Assembly: GCF_013265555.1 (NCBI RefSeq)
Contig: NZ_CP041345.1
Coordinates: 1,348,581-1,412,580 of the forward strand
Origin: Tenuifilum thalassicum
Lineage (GTDB): Bacteria > Bacteroidota > Bacteroidia > Bacteroidales > Tenuifilaceae
Reading direction: 5' to 3'
DNA: 64,000 nt
Below the pieces are notes generated by a model. It was not told the DNA's origin and did no database searches. It saw nothing but the letters and a program-made list of their open reading frames with translations. The position numbers and the translations under genes were made by a program. Shown here piece after piece: positions 51,893 through 60,199 of this stretch. The first letter of the stretch is position 1. Every line of letters starts with the position of its first letter.

Positions 51893-51975
51893 GGGGAGAT
51901 ACCAAAGTGGCCAACTGGGGCAGACTGTAAATCTGCTGGCGTATGCCTTCGTAGGTTCGAATCCTGCTCTCCCCA
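51893..51975 (+). tRNA. tRNA-Tyr (GTA)
   Basis: This is an 83-nt class II tRNA: acceptor GGGGAGA with TCTCCCC and discriminator A, anticodon loop CTGTAAA (anticodon GTA), long variable arm and T loop GGTTCGAATCC. CCA is not encoded. Confidence 0.97.
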
Positions 51976-51982
51976 CAACTCT

Positions 51983-52054
51983 GCCGATGTAGCTCAGAGG
52001 TAGAGCACTTCCTTGGTAAGGAAGGGGTCACGAGTTCAATTCTCGTCATCGGCT
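51983..52054 (+). tRNA. tRNA-Thr (GGT)
   Basis: This is a 72-nt tRNA: acceptor GCCGATG with CATCGGC and discriminator T, anticodon loop TTGGTAA (anticodon GGT), and T arm GAGTTCAATTCTC. It lies 7 nt after tRNA-Tyr and probably shares its transcript. Confidence 0.96.
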
Positions 52055-52059
52055 CTGTT

Positions 52060-52086
52060 AATCGACCTTTTTAGGTCGATTTTTTG
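52060..52086 (+). terminator. Terminator of the tRNA-Tyr/Thr transcript
   Basis: AATCGACCT pairs with AGGTCGATT around four T, followed by a T run. Confidence 0.85.
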
Positions 52087-52089
52087 CTT

Positions 52090-53706
52090 TTATGGGGTTA
52101 CTGTTCGTAGCTTTATGCTGCCTTTTTTAAGCCGGTAAACGGGCACGGGGTAGTATCGTCTTCCCCATTGGGGAACAAGGTAACGATCCCAGAAATTCCA
52201 ATAAATCAATCCATCATCCGATTTTGGTTCAAGCAGATAGGTGGCTAACCTGCCAAGTTTCTGTGAGGTTTTTACCAAAAGGTACTGCGAATCAAAACGC
52301 ACATTTGTATTGGTGAAGCTACCGTAAATGTTATTGTTATAATGCCCCTGGTTTAGCCTATGCGAGGGCTTAAGTGAGTCGATATTGAATTGTTCTACAT
52401 TTAGTGTTACCGTATCGGTTAGCATCTCATACTTTATTCCATGGCTTTTTAGGAGATTAACAACCTGGATGTCTTTTCTAATAATGTAGCCGTAAGGTAT
52501 GCTTGTAGTTTGAGTGGCATAGTAGTCGGCATAGTAGGGTATGGTTACCGTTTTTTTGCGGTCGGTTTTACGGAATCGCTCCCGACCATTTTCATCTGTG
52601 TAGGGTTCTGCTTCGTAGGATAGTATGGTTACGTAGTTTGGCGTGGGTTCTGCCTTGTAGGTAAGGGCAAACTCATGCTTTTTTAAAGGATTACCGAGCT
52701 GTTTTGATTCGTTATCAGCCTCGTTAAGCAACTTTTTAATTTCCATGGCATTTTCCCTGGCATAATCACATACCGATGAAATAAGGTTGTAGCATCCCTG
52801 AACGCGTTCGTTAAAGGGAGCGTAAACGTAGTTCTCATTAAGAATGCTTAACCTGTTCCTTAGGCCAACATAGTTTGTGAAGTATCGTGGCTCCGATGCA
52901 TACGAAATCCATCCCTTTTCGTAATCTCTTTGGTCGATAAACTCACCGTAGAAACAGTTAAGAGTCTTGTATTTGGCCGATAGCTGATTTGATACCCAGG
53001 GCATCATCTTATCGCGCATGTAGTTTATAAGCTTTCGGCTGCCATTGGGGTTCATCATCCAGGTAAAGGTAACAGGCTCCTGATGATACGAGCCATTGGT
53101 GGTGTGGCAATCCATAACAATTGCTGGGTCCCAACGGTTTAGCACGTTCTTAACAACACCAATCATTTCGGGGCTCTCAAGTTTCATCGCATCACGATTC
53201 AGGTCGAGCATCTGACCATTGTGCCTAACCCCAACCCCATTAATCGGCCCATTTTGCCAAGGACGATTCTCGGGGCTAATCCTTTCATTTCCATCGGGAT
53301 TTAGTATAGGACAAACAAGTAAAACAATATCTTTAAGTAGAGGATTTTTGGGATTTTTTAAAAGGTCGCGGACAAACATAAGCGAGGCTTCTTTTCCTTC
53401 CACCTCACCAGCATGAATGTTAGCCTGTATGTACACAACTATTCTATTGCCTACATCGCTTGGCTTCTTTGGTAAAGGGTTAGCTACGATAAGGAGTGGT
53501 ATTTCTCGGCCCTCGGTACTCGTTGCAATGGTTTCAACCCTAACTAGTTTAGAGGCTTTTTGTAACATATCGATGTACTGCATCACATCTTTATAGGTAG
53601 ATGTAGATTGATAGTTGCTGGCTTCGGCTATGGTTACAGGGAAGTATTGTCCAAAACTTGAATGTTGCATAGCTGCAAAAATCGAAATGATTATAAACTT
53701 TTTCAT
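52090..53706 (-). CDS. M14 family zinc carboxypeptidase, secreted
   Basis: This 538-residue protein has a signal peptide (MKKFIIISIFAAMQHSSFGQ). The M14 zinc motif is H98-A-G-E101 in ANIHAGEVEGKEA, with the third ligand in VMDCHTTNG (His202). LNRDAMKLESPE is a family hallmark. The Cys/Asn-rich C-terminal half is of unknown role. It removes C-terminal residues from peptides in the periplasm. No gene lies directly upstream on the same strand. Confidence 0.9.
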   Translation of the reverse strand: MKKFIIISIFAAMQHSSFGQYFPVTIAEASNYQSTSTYKDVMQYIDMLQKASKLVRVETIATSTEGREIPLLIVANPLPKKPSDVGNRIVVYIQANIHAGEVEGKEASLMFVRDLLKNPKNPLLKDIVLLVCPILNPDGNERISPENRPWQNGPINGVGVRHNGQMLDLNRDAMKLESPEMIGVVKNVLNRWDPAIVMDCHTTNGSYHQEPVTFTWMMNPNGSRKLINYMRDKMMPWVSNQLSAKYKTLNCFYGEFIDQRDYEKGWISYASEPRYFTNYVGLRNRLSILNENYVYAPFNERVQGCYNLISSVCDYARENAMEIKKLLNEADNESKQLGNPLKKHEFALTYKAEPTPNYVTILSYEAEPYTDENGRERFRKTDRKKTVTIPYYADYYATQTTSIPYGYIIRKDIQVVNLLKSHGIKYEMLTDTVTLNVEQFNIDSLKPSHRLNQGHYNNNIYGSFTNTNVRFDSQYLLVKTSQKLGRLATYLLEPKSDDGLIYWNFWDRYLVPQWGRRYYPVPVYRLKKGSIKLRTVTP

Positions 53707-53905
53707 TTTATCATGAATTAATTATGATGATACAAGTTTGCTAATTCTTCATTGAACCGTTTCATTATAAATTTTTCCCTTGAACAAGTTTCTCATTTTC
53801 TGTTTTCATTCAATATAGATAGTCTCACTAAAAAATAGTTTAACACAAATTAAGCTATTTGTCGCTATTTGAATCAAATTAAAAACAATAATTAAATCGA
53901 AAAAG

Positions 53906-56407
53906 ATGAGAAAATTTTTCACACTGCTTTTAGGATTGTCCCTCTGTTTTCAATTCTCTTATGGACAACAGGAACTGGTAGCCAAGGCTAATTACGAGCT
54001 GCCCGCTCGTTTCTCGCCTAAGAAACTAAAAAGTATGGTTTTTAGTACTTATGTTGATGCTCATTGGCTAAAGAATAGCACGCGTTTTTGGTATAGTTTT
54101 GAAACACCTAATGGAAAAACCTACTACATAGTCGACCCAGTTAAAAAGACCAAAAACCTTCTTTTCGATAATGCAGATATGGCGGCCCAACTATCGAGGT
54201 TGACTAAAGAACCATTTGATGCACAGCATCTACCTATAAAAAAAATAAAGTTTATTAAGGATGAAAAGGTAATCCAGCTTGAGGTAAAAAGTACCCTTGT
54301 TGATGAGGATAAGACCGATGACGAGGAAGGAGATATGACCCAGAAAAAATCTGTTAAATCAAAAAAGAAAAAAGAAAAGAAAACTTACTATTTCGAGTTT
54401 GATTTAGCATCAAAAAAGTTAGTTCTGCTCGATGACTATAAAAAGCCAAAAGAAAATCCCGAATGGGCAAACATTTCTCCTAACGGAGAGTATGTGGTTT
54501 ATAGCAAGAACCACAACCTCTACTGGATGGATAAGGAAAATTACGAGAAGGCTAAAAAGAACGAAAAGGATTCAACTATTGTTGAGCATCAGCTAACAAC
54601 CGATGGCGAAAAGTATTACAGCTATGGTTCATCGTGGCGTGGCGAAGATAATGTTGAGGAACAAAAGAATAAGGATAAAAGAAAGTATGCATATGTAACT
54701 TGGTCGCACGATTCCCGATACTTTGCCATGGTACGTACAGATATGCGAAATGTTAAGGAGCTCTGGGTAATAAAAACATTAAGTAAACCTCGTCCAACCT
54801 TGGAAACATACAAGTATCACATGCCAGGGGAAAAAGAAGCCCCTAAGGATGAGCTACTTATTTTTGATATGAATAATAGGGATACCGTTATACGGCCCGA
54901 TATTTCTGCTTTTAAGGATCAGGATGTGTCAATTCTCAACTACCGCCGATTAGCAAGTGAACGTGATGATGATTATATACCAACGCGTTGGCTCTCTAAA
55001 CATAACGATAGGCTTTACTTTCAACGAACTTCACGCGATCTTAAGCGAATTGATGTTTGTTATGTTGATATAAATTCAGGTGAGGTAAAAACAGTTATCG
55101 AGGAGCGTTTAAACACATATATCGATTTTAAGGGTATTAAGTTGATAAATAACGAAAAGGAGATAATTCACTGGTCGGAGCGCGATGGCTGGGGACATTT
55201 TTATCTTTACGATAATCAGGGAAAACTTATCCGCCAAATTACAAGCGGTCCATACCATTGTGAGCGTTTAGTTGGATACAATGAGGCAACTAAAACCCTT
55301 TACTTCCTTGCAAATGGCAGGGAGAAAGGAGAAGATCCTTACTACGTGCACCTATATAGAGTAAACATTGATGGTTCTGGATTGAAGCTGTTGAACAAAG
55401 GGAACTTTAATCATAGAATTAGTATGGACGATAACCAGCGATACTTTATAGATAACTACTCTAGGGTTAACACCACACCACAAGCAAAATTAATTGATAA
55501 TCAAGGAAATGAGGTTTTATTCCTCGAGGAGGCCGATTTAAGTTTACTTTTTGAGGCAGGCTACAAATTTCCTGAACCTTTTACAGTAAAGGCAGCCGAT
55601 GGTATTACCGATTTGTATGGTGTAATGTACAAGCCCTACGATTTTGATTCAACTAAGAAATACCCGTTAATACTCTATGTATATCCAGGACCCCAAACCG
55701 AAGCGGTAAACAAATCGTTCTCTACAAGAATGGACCGAATCGATCGTTTAGCGCAGTTTGGTTTTATTGTGATTACTGTTGGTAACAGGGGAGGGCATCC
55801 TGCTCGCTCAAAGTGGTATCACAATTATGGTTATGGCAATCTAAGAAACTATGGTTTGGCAGATAAGAAAGCCGCAGCCGAGCATTTGGCTTATCGCCAT
55901 AAATTTATCGACATTAACCGTGTTGGAATCCATGGCCACTCGGGTGGAGGGTTCATGACAGCAGCAGCCATGCTCACCTATCCCGATTTCTTTAAGGTTG
56001 GGGTAGCCAACGCTGGTAACCACGAAAACAACATTTACAACCGTTGGTGGAGTGAAAAACATCATGGTGTGAAAGAGGTTGCTGACACTGCGGGAAATGT
56101 ATCTTTTGAATATAGCATTGAGAAGAACTCGCAGATTGCCAAAAATCTGAAAGGGCACTTGTTGCTTACAACTGGCGAGATTGATAACAATGTACATCCT
56201 GGAAATACTATTCGCTTAGCTAATGCATTAATTCGTGCTAATAAAAGGTTCGATTTCTTCATGTTTCCTGGTCAGCGACATGGCTATGGCGATATGACGG
56301 AATACTACTTCTGGCTAATGGGCGATTATTTCTGCAAATGGCTTTTAGGCGATTACGATACCAGTATAGATATCACGCCAATGAATAACGAGATTGAGAA
56401 GAGATAA
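53906..56407 (+). CDS. S9 family prolyl oligopeptidase-like peptidase, secreted
   Basis: This 833-residue protein has a signal peptide (FFTLLLGLSLCFQFSYGQQ). A lysine-rich insert lies near residues 140-160 and a beta-propeller follows up to about 570. The alpha/beta hydrolase catalytic domain has the triad Ser679 (GHSGGGF), Asp760 (TGEIDNNVHPGNT) and His792 (FPGQRHGYG). No DPP-IV Glu-Glu motif was noticed, so it may be an acylaminoacyl-type or Xaa-Pro-type enzyme. A terminator lies directly after it. Confidence 0.88.
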   Translation: MRKFFTLLLGLSLCFQFSYGQQELVAKANYELPARFSPKKLKSMVFSTYVDAHWLKNSTRFWYSFETPNGKTYYIVDPVKKTKNLLFDNADMAAQLSRLTKEPFDAQHLPIKKIKFIKDEKVIQLEVKSTLVDEDKTDDEEGDMTQKKSVKSKKKKEKKTYYFEFDLASKKLVLLDDYKKPKENPEWANISPNGEYVVYSKNHNLYWMDKENYEKAKKNEKDSTIVEHQLTTDGEKYYSYGSSWRGEDNVEEQKNKDKRKYAYVTWSHDSRYFAMVRTDMRNVKELWVIKTLSKPRPTLETYKYHMPGEKEAPKDELLIFDMNNRDTVIRPDISAFKDQDVSILNYRRLASERDDDYIPTRWLSKHNDRLYFQRTSRDLKRIDVCYVDINSGEVKTVIEERLNTYIDFKGIKLINNEKEIIHWSERDGWGHFYLYDNQGKLIRQITSGPYHCERLVGYNEATKTLYFLANGREKGEDPYYVHLYRVNIDGSGLKLLNKGNFNHRISMDDNQRYFIDNYSRVNTTPQAKLIDNQGNEVLFLEEADLSLLFEAGYKFPEPFTVKAADGITDLYGVMYKPYDFDSTKKYPLILYVYPGPQTEAVNKSFSTRMDRIDRLAQFGFIVITVGNRGGHPARSKWYHNYGYGNLRNYGLADKKAAAEHLAYRHKFIDINRVGIHGHSGGGFMTAAAMLTYPDFFKVGVANAGNHENNIYNRWWSEKHHGVKEVADTAGNVSFEYSIEKNSQIAKNLKGHLLLTTGEIDNNVHPGNTIRLANALIRANKRFDFFMFPGQRHGYGDMTEYYFWLMGDYFCKWLLGDYDTSIDITPMNNEIEKR

Positions 56408-56410
56408 AAA

Positions 56411-56444
56411 AAAGAGGCTGTCTCGATACTGAGACAGCCTCTTT
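56411..56444. terminator. Terminator between the S9 peptidase and oadA-type genes
   Basis: AAAGAGGCTGTCTC and GAGACAGCCTCTTT form a 14-bp stem with a 6-base loop. The T run is longer on the minus strand, so it mainly serves the oadA-type gene. Confidence 0.8.
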
Positions 56445-56476
56445 CTACCTAAACACTAACCTAAACATATGGTCTG

Positions 56477-58174
56477 TTAACAGAAATATTTTTGTAAACC
56501 TTCCATTAATCTTTTCCAACGTTGCTCTTCGGTCATAGAGTAATATTTTTGTTTTTCTTCCATAAGTTTGCGCTGTTCTTCCTCCTCTTTTTGGCGCTTT
56601 AACGTTTCGTAATGGTTTACGATTTTATTACGAAGGTACTTTTCCGCAACAGTGGGGAATAGTTCAAGCAAAAGTTCCTCCTTTTCGTTTGATGCTAGTT
56701 TTACATTATCGCCATACTCAGGAAAAGAAGGATTAGGCTGTTTTTTATAGTTTGAAGTATCATATGGTGTTTCTTCTTCAACACCAGCAATCTTTAGTCG
56801 AAACTTAGGGTCTATGGGTAAAGGAGTTTTACCATAAAGTCCTTTTACAAGGTTAACAAATTGAGTTGATTTGTTAGTGTAAAAAGGTAAACCTTTGCTT
56901 TCATCTATGGCGCAGTTTACTGCTTGTGCGCCAACTATTTGGCTGGTAGGTGTTACAAGGGGTGGGCAACCTGCATCCAACCTTACGGTTGGTATGATCT
57001 CAAGTACTCTAGGTAGCAATTTTTCAAGCTTTAACTGTTTGAGCTGGGCTAACATGTTGGTATACATACCACCAGGAATTTCAGCATCCTTTACATTTTC
57101 ATTGGGTTCAGGAAAGTTAAAATAGCGCTCAATGGCTTGACAAGTATCTAATAAGTCGTCGTACTTGCCAGATTGAGCAAAAAGTATCGCCTGTTCAAAA
57201 AGGTTATCGATGCGTGCAGGTAGTTCGTAATTGGTTATATCGAAATCTATTGGGAATTCGTATGAATCTAGCTCCTTAAGTTCGGCTCTAATGTTTTTAA
57301 GTTCAGAGTTAATGGCTGAAACAGCTTTCAGGTTCACTCCTGTTTCAATATCAAGCTTATCGCAGAATATTTGAATTATTTCAAAAGCAGGAGCAGCAGG
57401 GCCTCCAGCAAAATTCCAAATGGCCGTGTCGACAATGTCCACACCATTAACAATAGCAGCTAGAGTCGCAGCCAGACCATAGCCAGGAGTACAATGTGTA
57501 TGGAAATCGATAGGAACTTTAACCTCCTTTTTTAATGCCGAAATAATTGTAGCGGCTTGTTCGGGTGTAACCAATCCAGCCATATCTTTTAGGGTGATTA
57601 TATCGGCACCCATGGCTTCTAACTCTTTAGCCTTGGCTATATAATACTTTTCGGTGAAAATCTTTTTGGGTAAAGCTTTGCCATTGAGCATGGCTTTTAT
57701 TCTCTCCTTGCGAGAAAATTTAGGATCTACTGTAAAGCATACGGTGCAATCGGCTATACCACCATTCTCCTTAACGTACTTAACCGTGCTGCGGATGTTG
57801 TTGGTATCATTTAGCGCATCAAAAATTCGCATTATGGAAATACCCGACTTAACAGCATTACGGTTAAAGCCTTCAATCACCTCTTCGGGATAAGGGTTAT
57901 AACCAAATAGGTTTCTACCACGTGAGAGCGCAGTTAGCATTGAGGAATCTCCAATGGCTGCTTTAATGCTTTCAAGCCTGCGCCAGGGGTCTTCGTTTAG
58001 GTATCGCATAACCGAATCGGGTACAGCCCCTCCCCATACTTCCATGGCATAAAATCCAGCCTCACGATAGTAAGGTAGTACCTTTTCAACTTGCTGTTGG
58101 GTCATTCTGGTTGCAAATAGCGATTGTTGACCATCGCGTAGTGTTACATCCCTGATAAGTAGTTTCCTTTTCAC
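56477..58174 (-). CDS. oadA: Oxaloacetate decarboxylase alpha / pyruvate carboxylase B-type carboxyltransferase
   Basis: This 565-residue carboxyltransferase opens with RDVTLRDGQQSLFATR, and has the biotin-carboxyl lysine in ITLKDMAGL, metal ligands in DFHTHCTPG and VDTAIWNFAGGPAAPA. The C-terminal third contains the PYC_OADA conserved region (AGCPPLVTPTSQIVGAQAVN), but no C-terminal biotinyl domain with M-K-M is present. A separate biotin carrier protein is therefore needed, as in Bacteroidales methylmalonyl-CoA or oxaloacetate decarboxylase systems. It is monocistronic. Confidence 0.88.
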   Translation of the reverse strand: MKRKLLIRDVTLRDGQQSLFATRMTQQQVEKVLPYYREAGFYAMEVWGGAVPDSVMRYLNEDPWRRLESIKAAIGDSSMLTALSRGRNLFGYNPYPEEVIEGFNRNAVKSGISIMRIFDALNDTNNIRSTVKYVKENGGIADCTVCFTVDPKFSRKERIKAMLNGKALPKKIFTEKYYIAKAKELEAMGADIITLKDMAGLVTPEQAATIISALKKEVKVPIDFHTHCTPGYGLAATLAAIVNGVDIVDTAIWNFAGGPAAPAFEIIQIFCDKLDIETGVNLKAVSAINSELKNIRAELKELDSYEFPIDFDITNYELPARIDNLFEQAILFAQSGKYDDLLDTCQAIERYFNFPEPNENVKDAEIPGGMYTNMLAQLKQLKLEKLLPRVLEIIPTVRLDAGCPPLVTPTSQIVGAQAVNCAIDESKGLPFYTNKSTQFVNLVKGLYGKTPLPIDPKFRLKIAGVEEETPYDTSNYKKQPNPSFPEYGDNVKLASNEKEELLLELFPTVAEKYLRNKIVNHYETLKRQKEEEEQRKLMEEKQKYYSMTEEQRWKRLMEGLQKYFC

Positions 58175-58190
58175 CGCAAATTAATTTTTA

Positions 58191-58210
58191 AGTGTTTTTT
58201 GAAAAACACT
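58191..58210 (-). repeat. Short inverted repeat in the oadA leader
   Basis: AGTGTTTTT and AAAAACACT flank a 2-base spacer, 17 bases upstream of the oadA ATG. It could form a leader hairpin; its role is unknown. Confidence 0.3.
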
Positions 58211-58306
58211 ATATATTTACGGCGAAGTAACAAATATTGTTTATAAAATGGAAGATGTTATTTATAGTTTCATAACATTGTTATAGAACATTGTTGTATA
58301 ACATGG

Positions 58307-58738
58307 TTAATATCGTATTCGCCCATCCAATTTATCTCCAGATATGGTGTAGCAAGGAGTTGAGCACGACGATTTATCATATTTGAGTTTAACGGTTGTT
58401 CCATCAATTACAATAATATTCCTTCCCTTACTCTTATAGAATACCTTTATGCTATAATAGGAGTTTGTTTGAAGCCAAAATTTAACTTCACTGTTTGATG
58501 CAAAACCACTATAAATTAATGTTCCATTATCAACATCGCCGCTATACAACTCAAAATAAACCTCTGGGTTCTCCTTGTTAATTGTGAATCTTAATAAAAC
58601 TTCAGTTTCTTCGGGTCGTAGTTCATAGCATTCATCGCAGTTAACAATAAATGAATGAATATCCTCACACGAAAGGGGAGTGGTAAAAGCTGATAATATC
58701 ATTAAGCCCTTTATTAGCTTACCAAATGTAGTTGACAT
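58307..58738 (-). CDS. Small lipoprotein of unknown function
   Basis: This 143-residue protein has a hydrophobic N terminus ending in a lipobox (MILSAFTTPLSC, Cys 24) and then strand-rich sequence (EVLLRFTINKENPEVYFELY, YYSIKVFYKSKGRNIIVIDG) with four further cysteines (NCDECYE, CSTPCYT). It overlaps the end of the ankyrin gene by 20 bp on the same strand, so the two are likely co-expressed. No family was recognised. Confidence 0.6.
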   Translation of the reverse strand: MSTTFGKLIKGLMILSAFTTPLSCEDIHSFIVNCDECYELRPEETEVLLRFTINKENPEVYFELYSGDVDNGTLIYSGFASNSEVKFWLQTNSYYSIKVFYKSKGRNIIVIDGTTVKLKYDKSSCSTPCYTISGDKLDGRIRY

Positions 58739-60128
58739 TTTTCTTTAAAATTTTGGGTTTTAACTGGTTAAAATGGATTTTGGCTGAAATGGTATAAAAA
58801 TAAGGCTTATTCCCGGTTTCCTCTTTAAAGTTATATCCAAATCCCAAAGAATATTCCATAATATTGAATTTAAATGAAATACCAGCATTGAAGTTTGAAG
58901 AGAATTGTTTGCTAGGGTCCTTATGTGTGCCTCGGTAGTTTCGGAACTCCATTCCTGCGTTGATTTTTAAAAACGACCTAACCATGCATTTATTTAAAGA
59001 GAGTAAGTAAAAGTTCTTACTAATACTTGATTGGATTACTTGACGATATTCCCAATACTGGTATAGCTGTCCATCGGTACTTGTAAGTGTAGCTATTTTA
59101 AATGGACGAAATAAATAACCTACTGAAAGGTCAACTTGTGAAATTTGTTCAACACCACCAAAGCAGAAACCCCACAGGAACTCATGTTGGGCAAAAGTTA
59201 TGCTACTTCCAGCATAGAGTGACGATAGTGTTGGTTTAATTTTAGTTTTAAGGCCCATTTCGGATAAAGCTTTTAGGGCATCAGTATTATTATACTCACG
59301 AGCAATTTGGTAGTAGCTTTTTTGGAGTTTTGTTTCGTGTGCATTAAAATCTAGTAGCAATTTTAGAATATTATTTGCACTGAATGCTATAGCATAACTT
59401 AATGCATTAGCCCCGTTTTCATCAATAATATTTATATCTGCACCATACTCAATAAGGAGTTTTGCTATAGAAGTATCGTTAAATTGTGATGCTACCATTA
59501 GAGGTGTTCTCCCTTTTCTATCTTGTATGTTTGGATCTGCACCGTATTTGAGTAGTAGCTGGGTGCAAGTTATTGCTCCTGAGAATGTTGCCAGCATCAA
59601 GGGTGTGTTTTGAACCAAGTCTTGTTCATTGGGTTTTGCACCTTTGTACAGAAGTAATTCTGTAAGGAAAGGTAGTCCATACCATGCTGCTAAATGGAGT
59701 GGTGTAAGCTTTTTATTATTTTTTACATTTATATCAGCCCCTTTTTCAATCAGAAGTTCGGCTATTGTATCGTTAAAGGTTGATATTGCAGCATGAAGTG
59801 CAGTATTCCCATTGTATGGAACTGCGTTTAAATCGGCCCCATTCTCAACTAAAAGTTCAACAACATCTGTATTGCCACTCTGAATGGCAAACATTAAGGG
59901 GGTAACACCATTAGCATCACAGGTGTTGGGGTCTGCTCCTAAGTTAAGTAGAGTCCGAACTTTTTCAATGTTGCCTGAGTCGGCTTCAACCATTAGAAGA
60001 TAATTGTAAGTGGATGCAATCCAAGCAGAATCACTTTTATGTTCCTGACTATAAGTAATCGTACATGAAAGGAAAAATACCAAAAAGTAAAATAAATGAG
60101 AAAAGTAACAGCAACTTAATTTTTTCAT
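58719..60128 (-). CDS. Secreted ankyrin-repeat protein with beta-rich C-terminal domain
   Basis: This 469-residue protein has a signal peptide (CYFSHLFYFLVFFLSC) and about seven ankyrin repeats (residues 40-300; for example LLVENGADLNAVPYNGNTAL and LLIEKGADINVKNNKKLTPL). The last 170 residues are alternating strands (FAQHEFLWGFCFGGVEQISQ, VDLSVGYLFRPFKIATLTS, SNFNAGISFKFNIMEYSLGF) that read like an outer-membrane barrel or jelly roll. The combination is unusual. It may anchor an ankyrin array on the outer membrane, facing the periplasm. Its 3' end overlaps the small lipoprotein gene. Confidence 0.78.
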   Translation of the reverse strand: MKKLSCCYFSHLFYFLVFFLSCTITYSQEHKSDSAWIASTYNYLLMVEADSGNIEKVRTLLNLGADPNTCDANGVTPLMFAIQSGNTDVVELLVENGADLNAVPYNGNTALHAAISTFNDTIAELLIEKGADINVKNNKKLTPLHLAAWYGLPFLTELLLYKGAKPNEQDLVQNTPLMLATFSGAITCTQLLLKYGADPNIQDRKGRTPLMVASQFNDTSIAKLLIEYGADINIIDENGANALSYAIAFSANNILKLLLDFNAHETKLQKSYYQIAREYNNTDALKALSEMGLKTKIKPTLSSLYAGSSITFAQHEFLWGFCFGGVEQISQVDLSVGYLFRPFKIATLTSTDGQLYQYWEYRQVIQSSISKNFYLLSLNKCMVRSFLKINAGMEFRNYRGTHKDPSKQFSSNFNAGISFKFNIMEYSLGFGYNFKEETGNKPYFYTISAKIHFNQLKPKILKKNVNYIW

Positions 60129-60144
60129 TATAAAGTTAAATAAA

Positions 60145-60170
60145 AAAACGTCCTGAATTCAGGACGTTTT
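60145..60170 (-). terminator. Terminator after ppdK
   Basis: A perfect palindrome AAAACGTCCTGAA/TTCAGGACGTTTT is followed on the minus strand by a T run, 30 bases after the ppdK stop. Confidence 0.85.
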
Positions 60171-60199
60171 AGTACAAAATGTATGCCAAAAAGTGTTAA

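Noticed and set aside
51762-52049. Minus-strand coding frame across the tRNA-Tyr/tRNA-Thr genes
   Set aside because: The frame lies over two well-formed tRNAs, and its residues come from their complementary strand.
58255-58306. Repeated AACATTGTT-like words upstream of oadA as an operator
   Set aside because: The copies are imperfect and AT-rich and overlap no promoter I can define; the chance of occurrence in such sequence is high.
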